NCBI GenBank assembly: GCA_947488655.1
Contig: CANKZZ010000004.1
Coordinates: 186,001 to 250,000 of the forward strand
DNA length: 64,000 nucleotides
Reading direction: 5' to 3'
From: an uncultured Psychroserpens sp.
GTDB taxonomy: Bacteria > Bacteroidota > Bacteroidia > Flavobacteriales > Flavobacteriaceae
The translations under genes and the position numbers were made by a program. Shown here piece by piece: positions 1 to 9,057 of the stretch. The notes under the pieces are model-generated. The model did not search any database and was not told the DNA's origin. It was given only the letters and a program-made list of their open reading frames with translations. Numbering within the stretch: the first letter of the stretch is position 1; every line of letters starts with the position of its first letter.

Positions 1-23
1 TCGGTAAATAATAACTATTTGAT

Positions 24-731
24 TTAATAGTTTTTATGTTTAAATAAAATATTGGTATAAATTCCCATCTTTTTTCTGTGCACCAATGGGTAAATCGATA
101 CTAACTCAAAATCTTTTTTTATGACATAATCCCAAAGTTCAGTAAATTTAGGCATGTCTTTATGCCCATTGACAAAACGGGCTTCAAAAAATAGTAGTCC
201 AACTTTCTCTTCTGCGAAAGACTTCTTTGAGCCTTTAAAAACTTCTAATTCAAATCCCTCTGTATCAATTTTTAGCACGTCAATTTTTTTAATGCCATTG
301 GTTTTAGAGAAAGAATCAATTGTAGTTGTTTTTACAGATGTTTTCTTTATAAAACTACTAGGATCGTCATCGTGAATATCCAAAAAAGAATTTGTGTTTG
401 AGTGTTTGTACTCGTTTAATAACAATTCTCCATTTGAGGCACCTACACCTAAATTCCATAAGTGTAAATCCTTAATATTTGAAGTATTGTTTTTTAGAAT
501 TTTAAACGTATCAGGACTAGGCTCAAAAGCATGAATAGTACAGTCTTTAAATACTTCTTTAAAATCTTTAACCGTTTGACCAACATTTGCTCCAACATCT
601 AAAAATAAAGGATTTGTAGAATTAACAAATTTAGCCATATCATAAAATGGATAAACGCCCATTTCATTTTCTTTAAATTTGATAATATCAAAACCAAACT
701 TTCTTGATATCTTCCTAATAGCTCTTTTCAA
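24..731 (-). CDS. FkbM family methyltransferase
   Basis: This is a 235-residue SAM-dependent methyltransferase of the FkbM family, which commonly O-methylates sugars in polysaccharide clusters. The SAM-binding motif LDVGANVG lies at residues 44-51, the acidic ribose-binding strand HAFEPS at 67-72, and the family motif KIDTEGFE at 154-161. The length is normal for the family. No signal peptide or membrane segment is seen, so it should be cytoplasmic. The start is TTG at 731. It is divergent from the glycosyltransferase run to its right, with 213 bases between them, so it may end a second operon that lies to the left. The target sugar cannot be inferred. Confidence 0.88.
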   Translation of the reverse strand: MKRAIRKISRKFGFDIIKFKENEMGVYPFYDMAKFVNSTNPLFLDVGANVGQTVKDFKEVFKDCTIHAFEPSPDTFKILKNNTSNIKDLHLWNLGVGASNGELLLNEYKHSNTNSFLDIHDDDPSSFIKKTSVKTTTIDSFSKTNGIKKIDVLKIDTEGFELEVFKGSKKSFAEEKVGLLFFEARFVNGHKDMPKFTELWDYVIKKDFELVSIYPLVHRKKMGIYTNILFKHKNY

Positions 732-944
732 TTAAAATTGTTTTGTTACCCAATTTAAATTAAAAATCAATATCATTTTAATAAATTATAATAAAACTGA
801 TTAATTTTCTCATGCCTTAAAGAAAATAATTGCTCAAATCGACATTAGAATGGTTAAAATCGACTTACGATTTTAAAGTTGCTTATTATCTATGAATACT
901 TTGAATTTTCTATATTGCAAATTCATTAATGCGTGTTATACCTT
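732..944. other. Divergent intergenic region with a 7-bp inverted repeat
   Basis: This is the only intergenic DNA between the reverse-strand methyltransferase and the forward glycosyltransferase run, so promoters for both should lie here. A perfect inverted repeat AAAATCG (856-862) and CGATTTT (868-874) with a 5-base spacer is visible. It could be a hairpin or an operator. TTG at 916-918 followed by a TATACCTTTTG-like stretch near 937 resembles a loose -33/-7 pair, but it would overlap the proposed start, so I do not call a promoter. Confidence 0.3.
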
Positions 945-2024
945 TTGAAAATCTTAATACTTTTTACTTACAACAAAGGTTTACTGTCAGAATTCTATCA
1001 AGAATTATCTGCTAGATTACATAACGATAATTTTGAAGTATATAATTTCTATCTAAAACATAAAAAAAATTATTTTGAACAAGATGGTGTTAAAGTGTTT
1101 GGCGAAAAGAGAGGTAGTTTATTTTCAAACTATTATCATATTTATAAAATCATTAATAAAGTTCGTCCAGATGTAATCATATCAAACTTTAGCTATATAA
1201 ATCCTGCTGTTTTATTTGGTCGTTTACTAGGTGTTTCTCATAATATTGCATGGTTTCATACCGCATTTGGTCACACTAAGCCAAATCTTTTTAAAATTAA
1301 AAACAAAACGTACTATCTAAATAGAGCAGACTCGGTTATAGCAAACTCCAAACAATTAGAAGCTGAGATTCATACGGTTTATAAAGTACCTAAAAGTCGT
1401 ATTACTTCTATTCCATTCTGGACTAATATTGCTAGTTATAAGTCAAGTTCTAAAAAAATTAATTCTCAATATAATTTTGATGGGTATTGTTTGGGTTGTC
1501 CAGGACGTTTGGTAGATGATAAAAATCAAACCTTAGCAATAAAGGCATTAAATGAGTTGAAAAAAAACACAAATCTATCTATTAAACTATTTATTGCTGG
1601 TGATGGTCCTTATAAACCTCAGCTCAAACAATTAGTGCAATCTTTAAATTTGGAAGAAGACGTTATTTTTTTGGGGTTACTTAATGTTGATGAAATGACT
1701 AGTTTTTATAAAGCAATGGATGTAATAATATTACCAAGTTTTCATGAAGCATTTGGTTTGGTGTTTATAGAAGCAATTGCGTTAGGCAAACCAGTTTTAG
1801 TATCTAATTCGTTTGGAGCTTTAGGATTTATAAATCCACAAAAATTCTCTATTGAGGATTTTAGTTTTAATCCTCATTCGGTTGATGAATTAGTAAACAA
1901 ATTAATGCTGCATATTAATGATGAAGGAGAACATTTTAATGATTTCAAAACCATGTATGAGCACACTTTTGAAAAGGATATTATTTATAATCAAGTGAAA
2001 GCTGTAATTTTAAATCAAAAATAA
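945..2024 (+). CDS. GT4 family glycosyltransferase
   Basis: This is a GT-B fold retaining glycosyltransferase (GT4, RfaB/WcaL-like) of about 359 residues. The C-terminal half carries the donor-binding EX7E motif, read here as E-A-F-G-L-V-F-I-E, followed by ALGKPV. The N-terminal half begins with the Rossmann strand KILILFTYN. It is likely to add one sugar of the exopolysaccharide repeat at the inner face of the membrane. The start is uncertain. GTG at 933 gives four extra residues, whereas TTG at 945 places the Rossmann strand at the terminus as usual. No ATG is available near the 5' end. It opens the forward glycosyltransferase run. Donor and acceptor are unknown. Confidence 0.87.
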   Translation: MKILILFTYNKGLLSEFYQELSARLHNDNFEVYNFYLKHKKNYFEQDGVKVFGEKRGSLFSNYYHIYKIINKVRPDVIISNFSYINPAVLFGRLLGVSHNIAWFHTAFGHTKPNLFKIKNKTYYLNRADSVIANSKQLEAEIHTVYKVPKSRITSIPFWTNIASYKSSSKKINSQYNFDGYCLGCPGRLVDDKNQTLAIKALNELKKNTNLSIKLFIAGDGPYKPQLKQLVQSLNLEEDVIFLGLLNVDEMTSFYKAMDVIILPSFHEAFGLVFIEAIALGKPVLVSNSFGALGFINPQKFSIEDFSFNPHSVDELVNKLMLHINDEGEHFNDFKTMYEHTFEKDIIYNQVKAVILNQK

Positions 2025-2074
2025 CAATCTTCGCAACCTAATTATGCTAACCTCTAGAGAAGTGATATTACATA

Positions 2075-3403
2075 ATGCTATTTAAATTTCTAAAATATCT
2101 TCAGCCTACAAATTATTTTCAGTTATTTACTTCAACTGGAAAATCAGTTTTTCCTGTAGTTGAAAATTTACCCAAAGAGTTACTTGATCAATTAGAAATT
2201 GATAACACATTTAGTTCAGATATGGCTACTAATTATGATTTATCATGGCAAGCTGTTCAAAAGGGTTACATTGGTGATGTTACTACCTACTCTGAGATTA
2301 AAGAGGTATCTATAAGAGATAATTATCATTTTATTAGAAAATATTTTAATAATGTTTGGGTGTTTTATGTAGTCGTTATTAGGTTACTATCACTTAAAAA
2401 TCCTATAACCGAAATTAGAGAATATTACAATACCAGACATGTAAAAAGAACTCAAATTAGTAATATTTCTATTTACAATAAAAAGTATAACGCCTTTAAA
2501 TCTAGTTTAATAGAAGACGGTCTTAAAGTAAGTGTTATTATACCAACTTTAAATCGTTATAGCTATTTAAAAGATGTTTTAAGAGACTTAGAAAAACAAG
2601 ATTACTCAAATTTTGAAGTTATCGTTGTAGATCAATCCGTCCCATTTTTGTCAGAATTTTACAACGATTTTAATTTAGATATAAAGCTAATTCATCAAGA
2701 AGAAAAAGCACTTTGGCTAGCCAGAAATAATGCTATAAGAAATGCAAACGGAACATTTATAGCACTATCAGAAGATGATGTGCGAGTTCAACCAGATTGG
2801 ATTTCATCACATTTAAAATGCTTAGATTTTTTTAATGCCCAGGTTTCTGCAGGTGTATTTTATCCCAAAGGAGGTCAAATCCCTAAAGAGCGCTCATTTT
2901 TTGCAGTAGCCTCACAATTTGCAACTGGCAATGCAATGCTTTATAAAGAGGTATTCAAAAAAGTTAAATTATTTGATCGTCAATTCGAAAAGCAAAGAAT
3001 GGGAGATGGAGAGTTTGGCTTACGTCTTTATTTGGCAGATATAAAGAGTATATCAAACCCTAAGGCATCATGTATTGATGTAAAAGCTGGAGAAGGCGGA
3101 TTGCGAGAAATGGGAAGTTGGGACGCTTTTAGACCCTCTAATTTTTTCTCACCTAGGCCAATACCTAGTGTTTTATATTTTTTTAGACGGTATTTTGGTA
3201 ATAAACCATCAAAATTAGCATTGTTACGTACAGTACCATTATCTATATTGCCATATCAATTTAAAAAAAACAAACCCTTACTGCTGTTAGGTGTATTAAT
3301 AAGTGTTTTGCTATTGCCATTAGTAATTTATCAAGTACTAAAATCATGGAGTCTTGCCAGTAAAAAAATCAAGCAAGGTCCACTAATTAAACCACTAGAG
3401 TGA
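2075..3403 (+). CDS. GT2 family glycosyltransferase with long N-terminal extension
   Basis: This is a 442-residue inverting glycosyltransferase. The GT-A domain begins at residue 151 with VSVIIPTLNR. The metal-binding acidic cluster EDD is at 233-235, and VVDQS at 184-188 is the nucleotide-binding strand. A 150-residue N-terminal extension contains one possible hydrophobic helix near 95-107 and resembles nothing I recognise. A C-terminal hydrophobic segment near 405-425 (LLLLGVLISVLLLPLVIYQV-like) suggests membrane attachment. It starts 50 bases after the preceding gene, and its stop overlaps the next start by 4 bases (GTGA), so it is translationally coupled in the operon. The sugar added is unknown. 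Confidence 0.87.
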   Translation: MLFKFLKYLQPTNYFQLFTSTGKSVFPVVENLPKELLDQLEIDNTFSSDMATNYDLSWQAVQKGYIGDVTTYSEIKEVSIRDNYHFIRKYFNNVWVFYVVVIRLLSLKNPITEIREYYNTRHVKRTQISNISIYNKKYNAFKSSLIEDGLKVSVIIPTLNRYSYLKDVLRDLEKQDYSNFEVIVVDQSVPFLSEFYNDFNLDIKLIHQEEKALWLARNNAIRNANGTFIALSEDDVRVQPDWISSHLKCLDFFNAQVSAGVFYPKGGQIPKERSFFAVASQFATGNAMLYKEVFKKVKLFDRQFEKQRMGDGEFGLRLYLADIKSISNPKASCIDVKAGEGGLREMGSWDAFRPSNFFSPRPIPSVLYFFRRYFGNKPSKLALLRTVPLSILPYQFKKNKPLLLLGVLISVLLLPLVIYQVLKSWSLASKKIKQGPLIKPLE

Positions 3404-4503
3404 GCGTAAATAAGCAACATATAGTAATCGTTACTTCAGAGTTTCCGCCACAGCCAGGAGGTATAGGAAATCATGCCTATAATTTAGCATTACATTTGTC
3501 ACAACAAGATTTTGACATACATGTTTTGGCAGATCAACGTTCTCAAACAGGTAAAGAAGAAGAGATATTTGATAAACAATTACCATTTAATGTTACGAGA
3601 ATTAAACGACAAGATTTTAGATTTAAAATGTATATTAATCGTGTTTTACTAACGCGTAATAAAATTAAAAAGGCATCCTTTATTATAGCTACTGGAAAAT
3701 TTTCACTTTGGAATGTCGGCTTTTTAAGTATGTTTAGAACTATACCAACAATAGCAGTAATTCATGGTACAGAAGTTAATTTTAAATCATTCTTTCTTCG
3801 GAAATCTATAGACTCAGCACTTAAACAGTTTAACAAAATTGTTGCAGTATCTAACTATACAAAAGCTTTAGTAGCTCACCTAAATAAAACTATTGAAGTA
3901 ATACCTAACGGAATAAATTTGCAAGATTGGCAAGCCTCTCACAATACAGAAGTTGAGTTGCAAGGTCAACCTGTATTAACCACAGTAGGACGAGTAAGCG
4001 AAAGAAAAGGTCAATTAAATGTCATTAAGCAATTACCTGAGTTAATTAAAAAATTCCCTCAGTTGCATTATCATTGTATTGGTATACCTACTCAAGCAGA
4101 TGCTTTTATGCAAGAAGCAAAGCATTTAGATGTTAGCAATTATATTACATTTCATGGGAGCGTAGATGCGCAACATTTAAAAAGCATGTTGAGTAAAACC
4201 GATGTGTTTGTAATGTTAAGTTCCGAAGATAAAACAGGAGATGTAGAAGGGTTTGGTATTGCCATTTTAGAAGCAAATGCATTAGGAGTTCCAGCAATAG
4301 GTTCAAAAGGATGTGGTATCGAAGATGCTATAAAGGTTAACAAGTCTGGAGAATTAATTGACTATCATAATGCAACACAATTTATCAATGCCTTGGAGCA
4401 AATTATAACTCATAAAAAAACCTATCAAGTTGAAGCTAAGCAATGGGCAAAACATCATGATTGGTCAAATATTGTTAAAGACTATATGAGGTTAATGACA
4501 TGA
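3400..4503 (+). CDS. GT4 family glycosyltransferase
   Basis: This is a 367-residue GT-B glycosyltransferase. The N-terminal donor-site loop PPQPGGIGNH at residues 16-25 and the C-terminal EX7E motif E-G-F-G-I-A-I-L-E, preceded by a D-K-T-G-D-V loop, are classic GT4 features. This loop type (SSEDKTGDVEGFG) is common in PimB/WbdB-like mannosyl or related transferases, but that is not enough to name a donor. It starts with GTG inside the stop of the GT2 gene, and its own stop overlaps the next ATG by 4 bases. The three genes are therefore one tightly coupled translation unit. Confidence 0.88.
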   Translation: MSVNKQHIVIVTSEFPPQPGGIGNHAYNLALHLSQQDFDIHVLADQRSQTGKEEEIFDKQLPFNVTRIKRQDFRFKMYINRVLLTRNKIKKASFIIATGKFSLWNVGFLSMFRTIPTIAVIHGTEVNFKSFFLRKSIDSALKQFNKIVAVSNYTKALVAHLNKTIEVIPNGINLQDWQASHNTEVELQGQPVLTTVGRVSERKGQLNVIKQLPELIKKFPQLHYHCIGIPTQADAFMQEAKHLDVSNYITFHGSVDAQHLKSMLSKTDVFVMLSSEDKTGDVEGFGIAILEANALGVPAIGSKGCGIEDAIKVNKSGELIDYHNATQFINALEQIITHKKTYQVEAKQWAKHHDWSNIVKDYMRLMT

Positions 4504-5633
4504 GTACACTTACAATAATATCACATACAGAGCATTATAGAACTCCACAAGGAAACATTGTAGGATTAGGGTCTACAGTTACAGAAATTAATCACTTAGT
4601 TGAGGTTTTTGATGCGATTATTCACGTTGCGATGTTATATGATGCAGAGCCACCATTGAGTGCTTTGCCTTATACTTCAAATAAAATTCAGTTCTCTGCT
4701 TTACCTGCATTAGGTGGACCAAATATTAGTGATAAACTTGCGGTTATTTGGAAAGGGCCTCAAGTAATTAAAACTGTAAATAAGGCTCTACAACAATCAG
4801 ATTATTTTCAGTTTAGAGCTCCAACAGGAATAGGTGTATTTATGATACCTTATTTAATCATGTTTAGTTCAAAAGATGGGTGGTTTAAGTATGCAGGAAA
4901 TTGGAAACAACAAAACGCACCTGTAGCTTATAGTTTTCAACGTTGGTTATTAAAGAGACAACATAGAAAAGTTACTATTAATGGTAAATGGGAAAATCAA
5001 CAAAAGCAATGTTTAACTTTTGAAAATCCATGTTTAACTGAAGAAGAAATTTCCGAAGGAAAAAAAATAATGTCAATCAAGTCTATTGAAAATACAGCAA
5101 TAAATTTGTGTTTTGTAGGTAGATTAGAACACGAGAAAGGTATTGATTTATTAATTAAAACATTATCTAATTTAGATAAGAGTGATAAATCAAAATTGGA
5201 AACTATACATATAGTTGGAGATGGCAAAGAAAAAAATGCGTATCAGGAATTAGCCATGAAAAGTGGATTGAGTTTTATTTTTCATGGTTTTTTATCTCGT
5301 AAAGAAGTACATAATATTTATAAGAAATCACATGCTATTGTATTGCCATCTGCATCAGAAGGTTTTCCTAAAGTAATAGCCGAAGCTATGAATTATGGGT
5401 GTTTACCAATAGTATCTAATATTTCATCAATTGAGAATTATGTCAAAAATGAGATAAACGGTTTTCTGTTCTATCCAATAACATTAGCGAATCTTACTGA
5501 TAAAATTAAAAAAATGTTAAATTTGTCTAATATTCAGTATTCTAAGATGATCCAAGCCCAAAATCAAGAACTGAAAAAATTTACCTACACATATTATAAT
5601 AAACGAATAGAGCAAGAATTATTAAGGAAATAG
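4500..5633 (+). CDS. GT4 family glycosyltransferase
   Basis: This is a 377-residue GT4 glycosyltransferase. The C-terminal domain begins near residue 200 with NLCFVGRLEHEKG, a standard second-Rossmann start, and carries the EX7E motif E-G-F-P-K-V-I-A-E. The N-terminal half is divergent and lacks the usual GG loop, reading SHTEHYRTPQG instead, so it may recognise an unusual acceptor. The ATG start overlaps the preceding stop (ATGA). A stem-loop followed by T-rich sequence lies just after its stop and probably ends this transcription unit. Confidence 0.85.
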   Translation: MSTLTIISHTEHYRTPQGNIVGLGSTVTEINHLVEVFDAIIHVAMLYDAEPPLSALPYTSNKIQFSALPALGGPNISDKLAVIWKGPQVIKTVNKALQQSDYFQFRAPTGIGVFMIPYLIMFSSKDGWFKYAGNWKQQNAPVAYSFQRWLLKRQHRKVTINGKWENQQKQCLTFENPCLTEEEISEGKKIMSIKSIENTAINLCFVGRLEHEKGIDLLIKTLSNLDKSDKSKLETIHIVGDGKEKNAYQELAMKSGLSFIFHGFLSRKEVHNIYKKSHAIVLPSASEGFPKVIAEAMNYGCLPIVSNISSIENYVKNEINGFLFYPITLANLTDKIKKMLNLSNIQYSKMIQAQNQELKKFTYTYYNKRIEQELLRK

Positions 5634-5651
5634 TTGAGGGACGTCTCCTTA

Positions 5652-5691
5652 GAGTTAATTGATTAACTCACTTAATTTTTGCCTTTTTTTA
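5652..5691 (+). terminator. Possible intrinsic terminator after the glycosyltransferase run
   Basis: The 18-base near-perfect inverted repeat GAGTTAAT-TG-ATTAACTC (5652-5669) is followed by two T-runs ending at 5691. The stem is AT-rich and would be weak, so it may only partly stop transcription. Confidence 0.4.
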
Positions 5692-5778
5692 TGACTGTTA
5701 TTAGATAATATATATTATTTGGTCTAACAGCAAAAAAAAAATTACATTTAGCAGTTGCTATTAAACGACGTATTGTAA

Positions 5779-6588
5779 ATGATTTTAAAGAAAATATCTT
5801 GGGTTTTTAAACGACATCCATGGTTATATATAGCACGTTTTAAACTGCTGTCTAAAAATTCAAATATTGAGGATATTAAAGAGCAATCTTATAATGCTAA
5901 AAATCATATTAAGGATATTCCACATTATTTTAATGAAGTAAATGACATTATTTTTAAAGATGGAAAACCAAATAATGATGTAGATCTCGTCAAACAGTTA
6001 AGTGTTTGGTTACAAAACAATATAAAAGGAGGACCAGGATTAAGTGAGCCATCAGATGAGGCACTAAAAATTATGCTATCTGGTAAAGGTGGCGTCTGTA
6101 GTGATATGGCACAGGTTTTTAATAACTTTTGTGTTATAAATAATATACAAGTTAGAGAGTGGGGAAATACTAGAGCGCCATTTAGTAATGATTATGGCGG
6201 ACATTCTTTTAATGAATTTTATTCTAACACGTTAAATAAATGGATACTAATAGATGTCTCTTATAGTTTGTTTTTCTATGCGAATAATAAAACAGAACCA
6301 TTATCAGTACTAGAGATTTATGATTTTTTTCCAGATCCAAATGAAGTTTATTTTGAAACATTTAATTCTTCAAAAAAAATAGATGAAAAAAATATTATCA
6401 AAAATTATTTGCATCCAGATACAGTACCTTTTTTAATTTGCAACTATTCTAATAAAACGTATGATGCCTTTTTAAAACGAACTAGGCCTCATATTCCTGT
6501 TTTTATTACACACTTTGCAATTTTTCTTGTTGGAAAAAGTTATTATTATCGCTTTCCTTTGAGTGATTATAAAAAAATATTTAATTAA
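5779..6588 (+). CDS. Transglutaminase-like domain protein in polysaccharide cluster
   Basis: This is a 269-residue protein with a transglutaminase-like core. The putative catalytic triad is Cys107 in GGVCSDMAQ, His142 in GGHSFNEFY and Asp159 in WILIDVSY, with the usual spacing. No signal peptide is obvious; the N-terminus is basic (KKISWVFKRHP). In this superfamily the Cys-His-Asp set supports amide hydrolysis or transfer. Members in polysaccharide loci are usually uncharacterised. It lies alone between the glycosyltransferase run and the polymerase gene. Its substrate cannot be read from the sequence. A role in modifying an amino-sugar or peptide substituent is only a guess. Confidence 0.75.
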   Translation: MILKKISWVFKRHPWLYIARFKLLSKNSNIEDIKEQSYNAKNHIKDIPHYFNEVNDIIFKDGKPNNDVDLVKQLSVWLQNNIKGGPGLSEPSDEALKIMLSGKGGVCSDMAQVFNNFCVINNIQVREWGNTRAPFSNDYGGHSFNEFYSNTLNKWILIDVSYSLFFYANNKTEPLSVLEIYDFFPDPNEVYFETFNSSKKIDEKNIIKNYLHPDTVPFLICNYSNKTYDAFLKRTRPHIPVFITHFAIFLVGKSYYYRFPLSDYKKIFN

Positions 6589-6624
6589 ATATTGCTCCAA
6601 ATTATATTTTGTATCTAACATTGT

Positions 6625-6632
6625 TAAATTTG
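6625..6632 (+). promoter_or_regulatory. Possible Bacteroidota -7 box (TAAATTTG)
   Basis: This is an exact TAnnTTTG match 42 bases before the polymerase start. The nearest TTTG upstream (6608-6611) is only 13 bases away rather than about 19, so the promoter call is weak. Confidence 0.3.
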
Positions 6633-6674
6633 GAATAGTAAACGACAATAACTTATAAAACCATACTATAATTA

Positions 6675-8039
6675 GTGAAAACCAATATTACATACGTAAC
6701 AGCTGTGGTTTTTCATATTGCAATTGGACTTTTAATTTATTTAAATGAAAGTCTTGCAAAAATCTATTTTGCCTGTGCATTATTGTTTTTTGTTTATCGA
6801 ATTATTTTAGTTGGTGATAAACAAAAAACCTTCGAAATCTTAAAGGCTTGTGCCTATTTTGTTGGTGCAGAAGTTTTTTTGAGAACTACCAGAGGAGCTA
6901 TATCCTATGAAGCTGGTAAATATCTGGTAATAGTTTTTATTATTATGGGTATGTTTTACAAAGGGATCTCTGGCAAAGGCTATCCCTATTTTATTTATTT
7001 AATGCTGCTTATACCATCAATATTTGTTGCGTCAACAACATTGAGCTTTGATGCTAATTTTAGAACAAATATTGCTTTTGTATTGAGTGGACCAATATGC
7101 CTAGGCTTAGCAGCTTTGTTTTGTTATAATAAGAAAGTGACCTATAAACAAATGTCCCAGATCTTGTTATATATGCTCCTTCCCATTTTAACGCATACAG
7201 CTTATGTTTATTTTTATGCTCCAGATTTACGTGATGTATTGAGTAATACAGCATCTAATAGAGAAGCAGCAGGAGGATTTGGATCTAATCAAGTTGCTAC
7301 TGTTTTAGGACTTGGTATGTTTATACTAGGTGTTAGACTATTTATAAACTCTAGAACAATAGGTGTTAGAGTTTTAAATACACTATTATTAATATTTGTG
7401 TCTTATCGAGCTGTTGTAACCTTAAGTAGAGGAGGAGTTATCGTTGGTGTTTTATGTATTCTTATATTTTTATTTTATTACTACATTCAAGCAAAATCTA
7501 AAGCTAAAAATCAAGTTTTAGGTGTTTTCGTTCTCTTTAGCACAGCATTGGTTTTAGCATGGATGGTTAGCTCAAGCCAAAGTCGTGGATTAACTGAGAA
7601 ACGTTATGCCAATCAAAATTCAAAAGGGATTCAAAAAGAAGATTATACCACTGGACGTAAACAATTATTTCTTGAAGAAATAGATGGTTTTATTTCAAAC
7701 CCGTTTTTAGGTATTGGATCTAGTAGAGCAAAAGATAGACGAATTGAATTAGAAGGACAAGGTGTTACCTCTCATAATGAAATAAGTAGAACCTTAGCCG
7801 AACACGGAATGTTAGGTATAATGATATTGGTCATTTTAATTTTTAAACCACTTGATTTAAGAAGCAGAAATAGAAAAAATTATTACTTCTTTGCTTTTTT
7901 AGCATTTTGGTTTGCAACTATAAATCACTCATCCATGCGTATAGCTGCACCAGCTTTTATCTATGCACTCGCATTATTAAATGTCGTTAATGAAAAACAT
8001 CCTATACATAGGAAACAACTTAAAGAACAGCAAGTCTAA
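6675..8039 (+). CDS. O-antigen polymerase/ligase-like membrane protein (Wzy/WaaL family)
   Basis: This is a 454-residue polytopic membrane protein with about ten to twelve hydrophobic segments. A large hydrophilic loop near residues 300-380 contains the family pattern TTGRKQLF, NPFLGIGSS and SHNEISRTLAEHGMLG, as in the Wzy_C/O-antigen ligase domain. It is expected to polymerise or ligate lipid-linked repeat units on the periplasmic face. Sequence alone does not separate polymerase from ligase; the position inside a glycosyltransferase cluster favours polymerase. The start is GTG at 6675. The 3' end overlaps the next gene by about 50 bases in another frame. A TAAATTTG -7 box at 6625-6632 lies upstream, without a good -33 partner. 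Confidence 0.85.
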   Translation: MKTNITYVTAVVFHIAIGLLIYLNESLAKIYFACALLFFVYRIILVGDKQKTFEILKACAYFVGAEVFLRTTRGAISYEAGKYLVIVFIIMGMFYKGISGKGYPYFIYLMLLIPSIFVASTTLSFDANFRTNIAFVLSGPICLGLAALFCYNKKVTYKQMSQILLYMLLPILTHTAYVYFYAPDLRDVLSNTASNREAAGGFGSNQVATVLGLGMFILGVRLFINSRTIGVRVLNTLLLIFVSYRAVVTLSRGGVIVGVLCILIFLFYYYIQAKSKAKNQVLGVFVLFSTALVLAWMVSSSQSRGLTEKRYANQNSKGIQKEDYTTGRKQLFLEEIDGFISNPFLGIGSSRAKDRRIELEGQGVTSHNEISRTLAEHGMLGIMILVILIFKPLDLRSRNRKNYYFFAFLAFWFATINHSSMRIAAPAFIYALALLNVVNEKHPIHRKQLKEQQV

Positions 8040-9000
8040 CTTATCTGGGATTCAAATTTTGGGACCATTATTAGAAAAGGAAGGGTTTAGTGTTTACTAT
8101 GCGTCATCTCAATCTAATAAAGTGTTAAGGTTATTAGATATGATTAGAGCTTGTATAGTCTATTCTAAAAAAGTTGATGTGGTTTTAATTGATACTTATA
8201 GTACTCAAAATTTTTACTTTGCCTGGATGGTTGCTGGTATGTGTAATGTGTTAAAATTACCATATATACCTATTTTACATGGTGGAGATTTGCCAAAACG
8301 TCTAAAAAACAGTGTTAAAAAGAGTAAGTATATTTTTAATAACTCCTTGTATAATGTAGCACCATCTTTATACTTAAAGAAGGCTTTTGAAGAAAAAGGT
8401 TTTCATAACATCATTCACATACCCAATACCTTAGAAATTGAAAATTATTCTTTAAATAAAAGTGTATTTGAGATTCCAAAATTGCTTTGGGTGAGGTCAT
8501 TCTCAAAAATTTATAACCCTCAATTAGCGATTAAGGTATTAAAGTTATTAAAAGAGCAATATCCAGAAGCTCAACTTTGTATGGTAGGTCCAGATGTTGA
8601 TGGTACGCTTAAAGCTATTACCGATTTAGCCTTAAAATTAAATGTAGATGTAAAAATAACAGGAAAATTAAGTAAAAAGGACTGGATTGATCTCGCAAAA
8701 CATTACAACATTTTTATAAATACAACCAATTTTGATAATATGCCAGTTAGTGTAATTGAGGCTATGGCCTTAGGATTACCAGTTGTATCAACAAATGTAG
8801 GAGGTTTGCCTTATTTAATAGCCAATACTATAAATGGTATACTAGTAGAGCCTAATAGCGAAAAAGCTATGACCTTAGCAATAACTGCATTAATGACAGA
8901 TAATTTAATGCGAGAGAATATTATTAAAAACGCAAGGCTGCAAGCAGAAGAATACAATTGGGAAATAGTCAAAAAAAAATGGATCAATATCTTAGAGTAA
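7990..9000 (+). CDS. GT4 family glycosyltransferase
   Basis: This is a glycosyltransferase of about 336 residues. The chosen start is the ATG at 7990 (MKNILYIGNN), because it puts the Rossmann strand at the terminus. An ATG at 7981 adds three residues. Either start lies inside the 3' end of the polymerase gene, so translation is probably coupled. The EX7E region reads N-M-P-V-S-V-I-E after DNFD. The first Glu is therefore replaced, as in some GT4 members of the PelF/WbpY-like groups. LGLPVVSTNVGG is the following donor loop. The hydrophobic segment near residues 60-80 suggests peripheral membrane association. The sugar specificity is unknown. Confidence 0.85.
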   Translation: MKNILYIGNNLKNSKSNLSGIQILGPLLEKEGFSVYYASSQSNKVLRLLDMIRACIVYSKKVDVVLIDTYSTQNFYFAWMVAGMCNVLKLPYIPILHGGDLPKRLKNSVKKSKYIFNNSLYNVAPSLYLKKAFEEKGFHNIIHIPNTLEIENYSLNKSVFEIPKLLWVRSFSKIYNPQLAIKVLKLLKEQYPEAQLCMVGPDVDGTLKAITDLALKLNVDVKITGKLSKKDWIDLAKHYNIFINTTNFDNMPVSVIEAMALGLPVVSTNVGGLPYLIANTINGILVEPNSEKAMTLAITALMTDNLMRENIIKNARLQAEEYNWEIVKKKWINILE

Positions 9001-9057
9001 CATAATGCTTAAAATTTATTATAACTTGTTATATTTACAAATGAGCCTGCCTAAATA

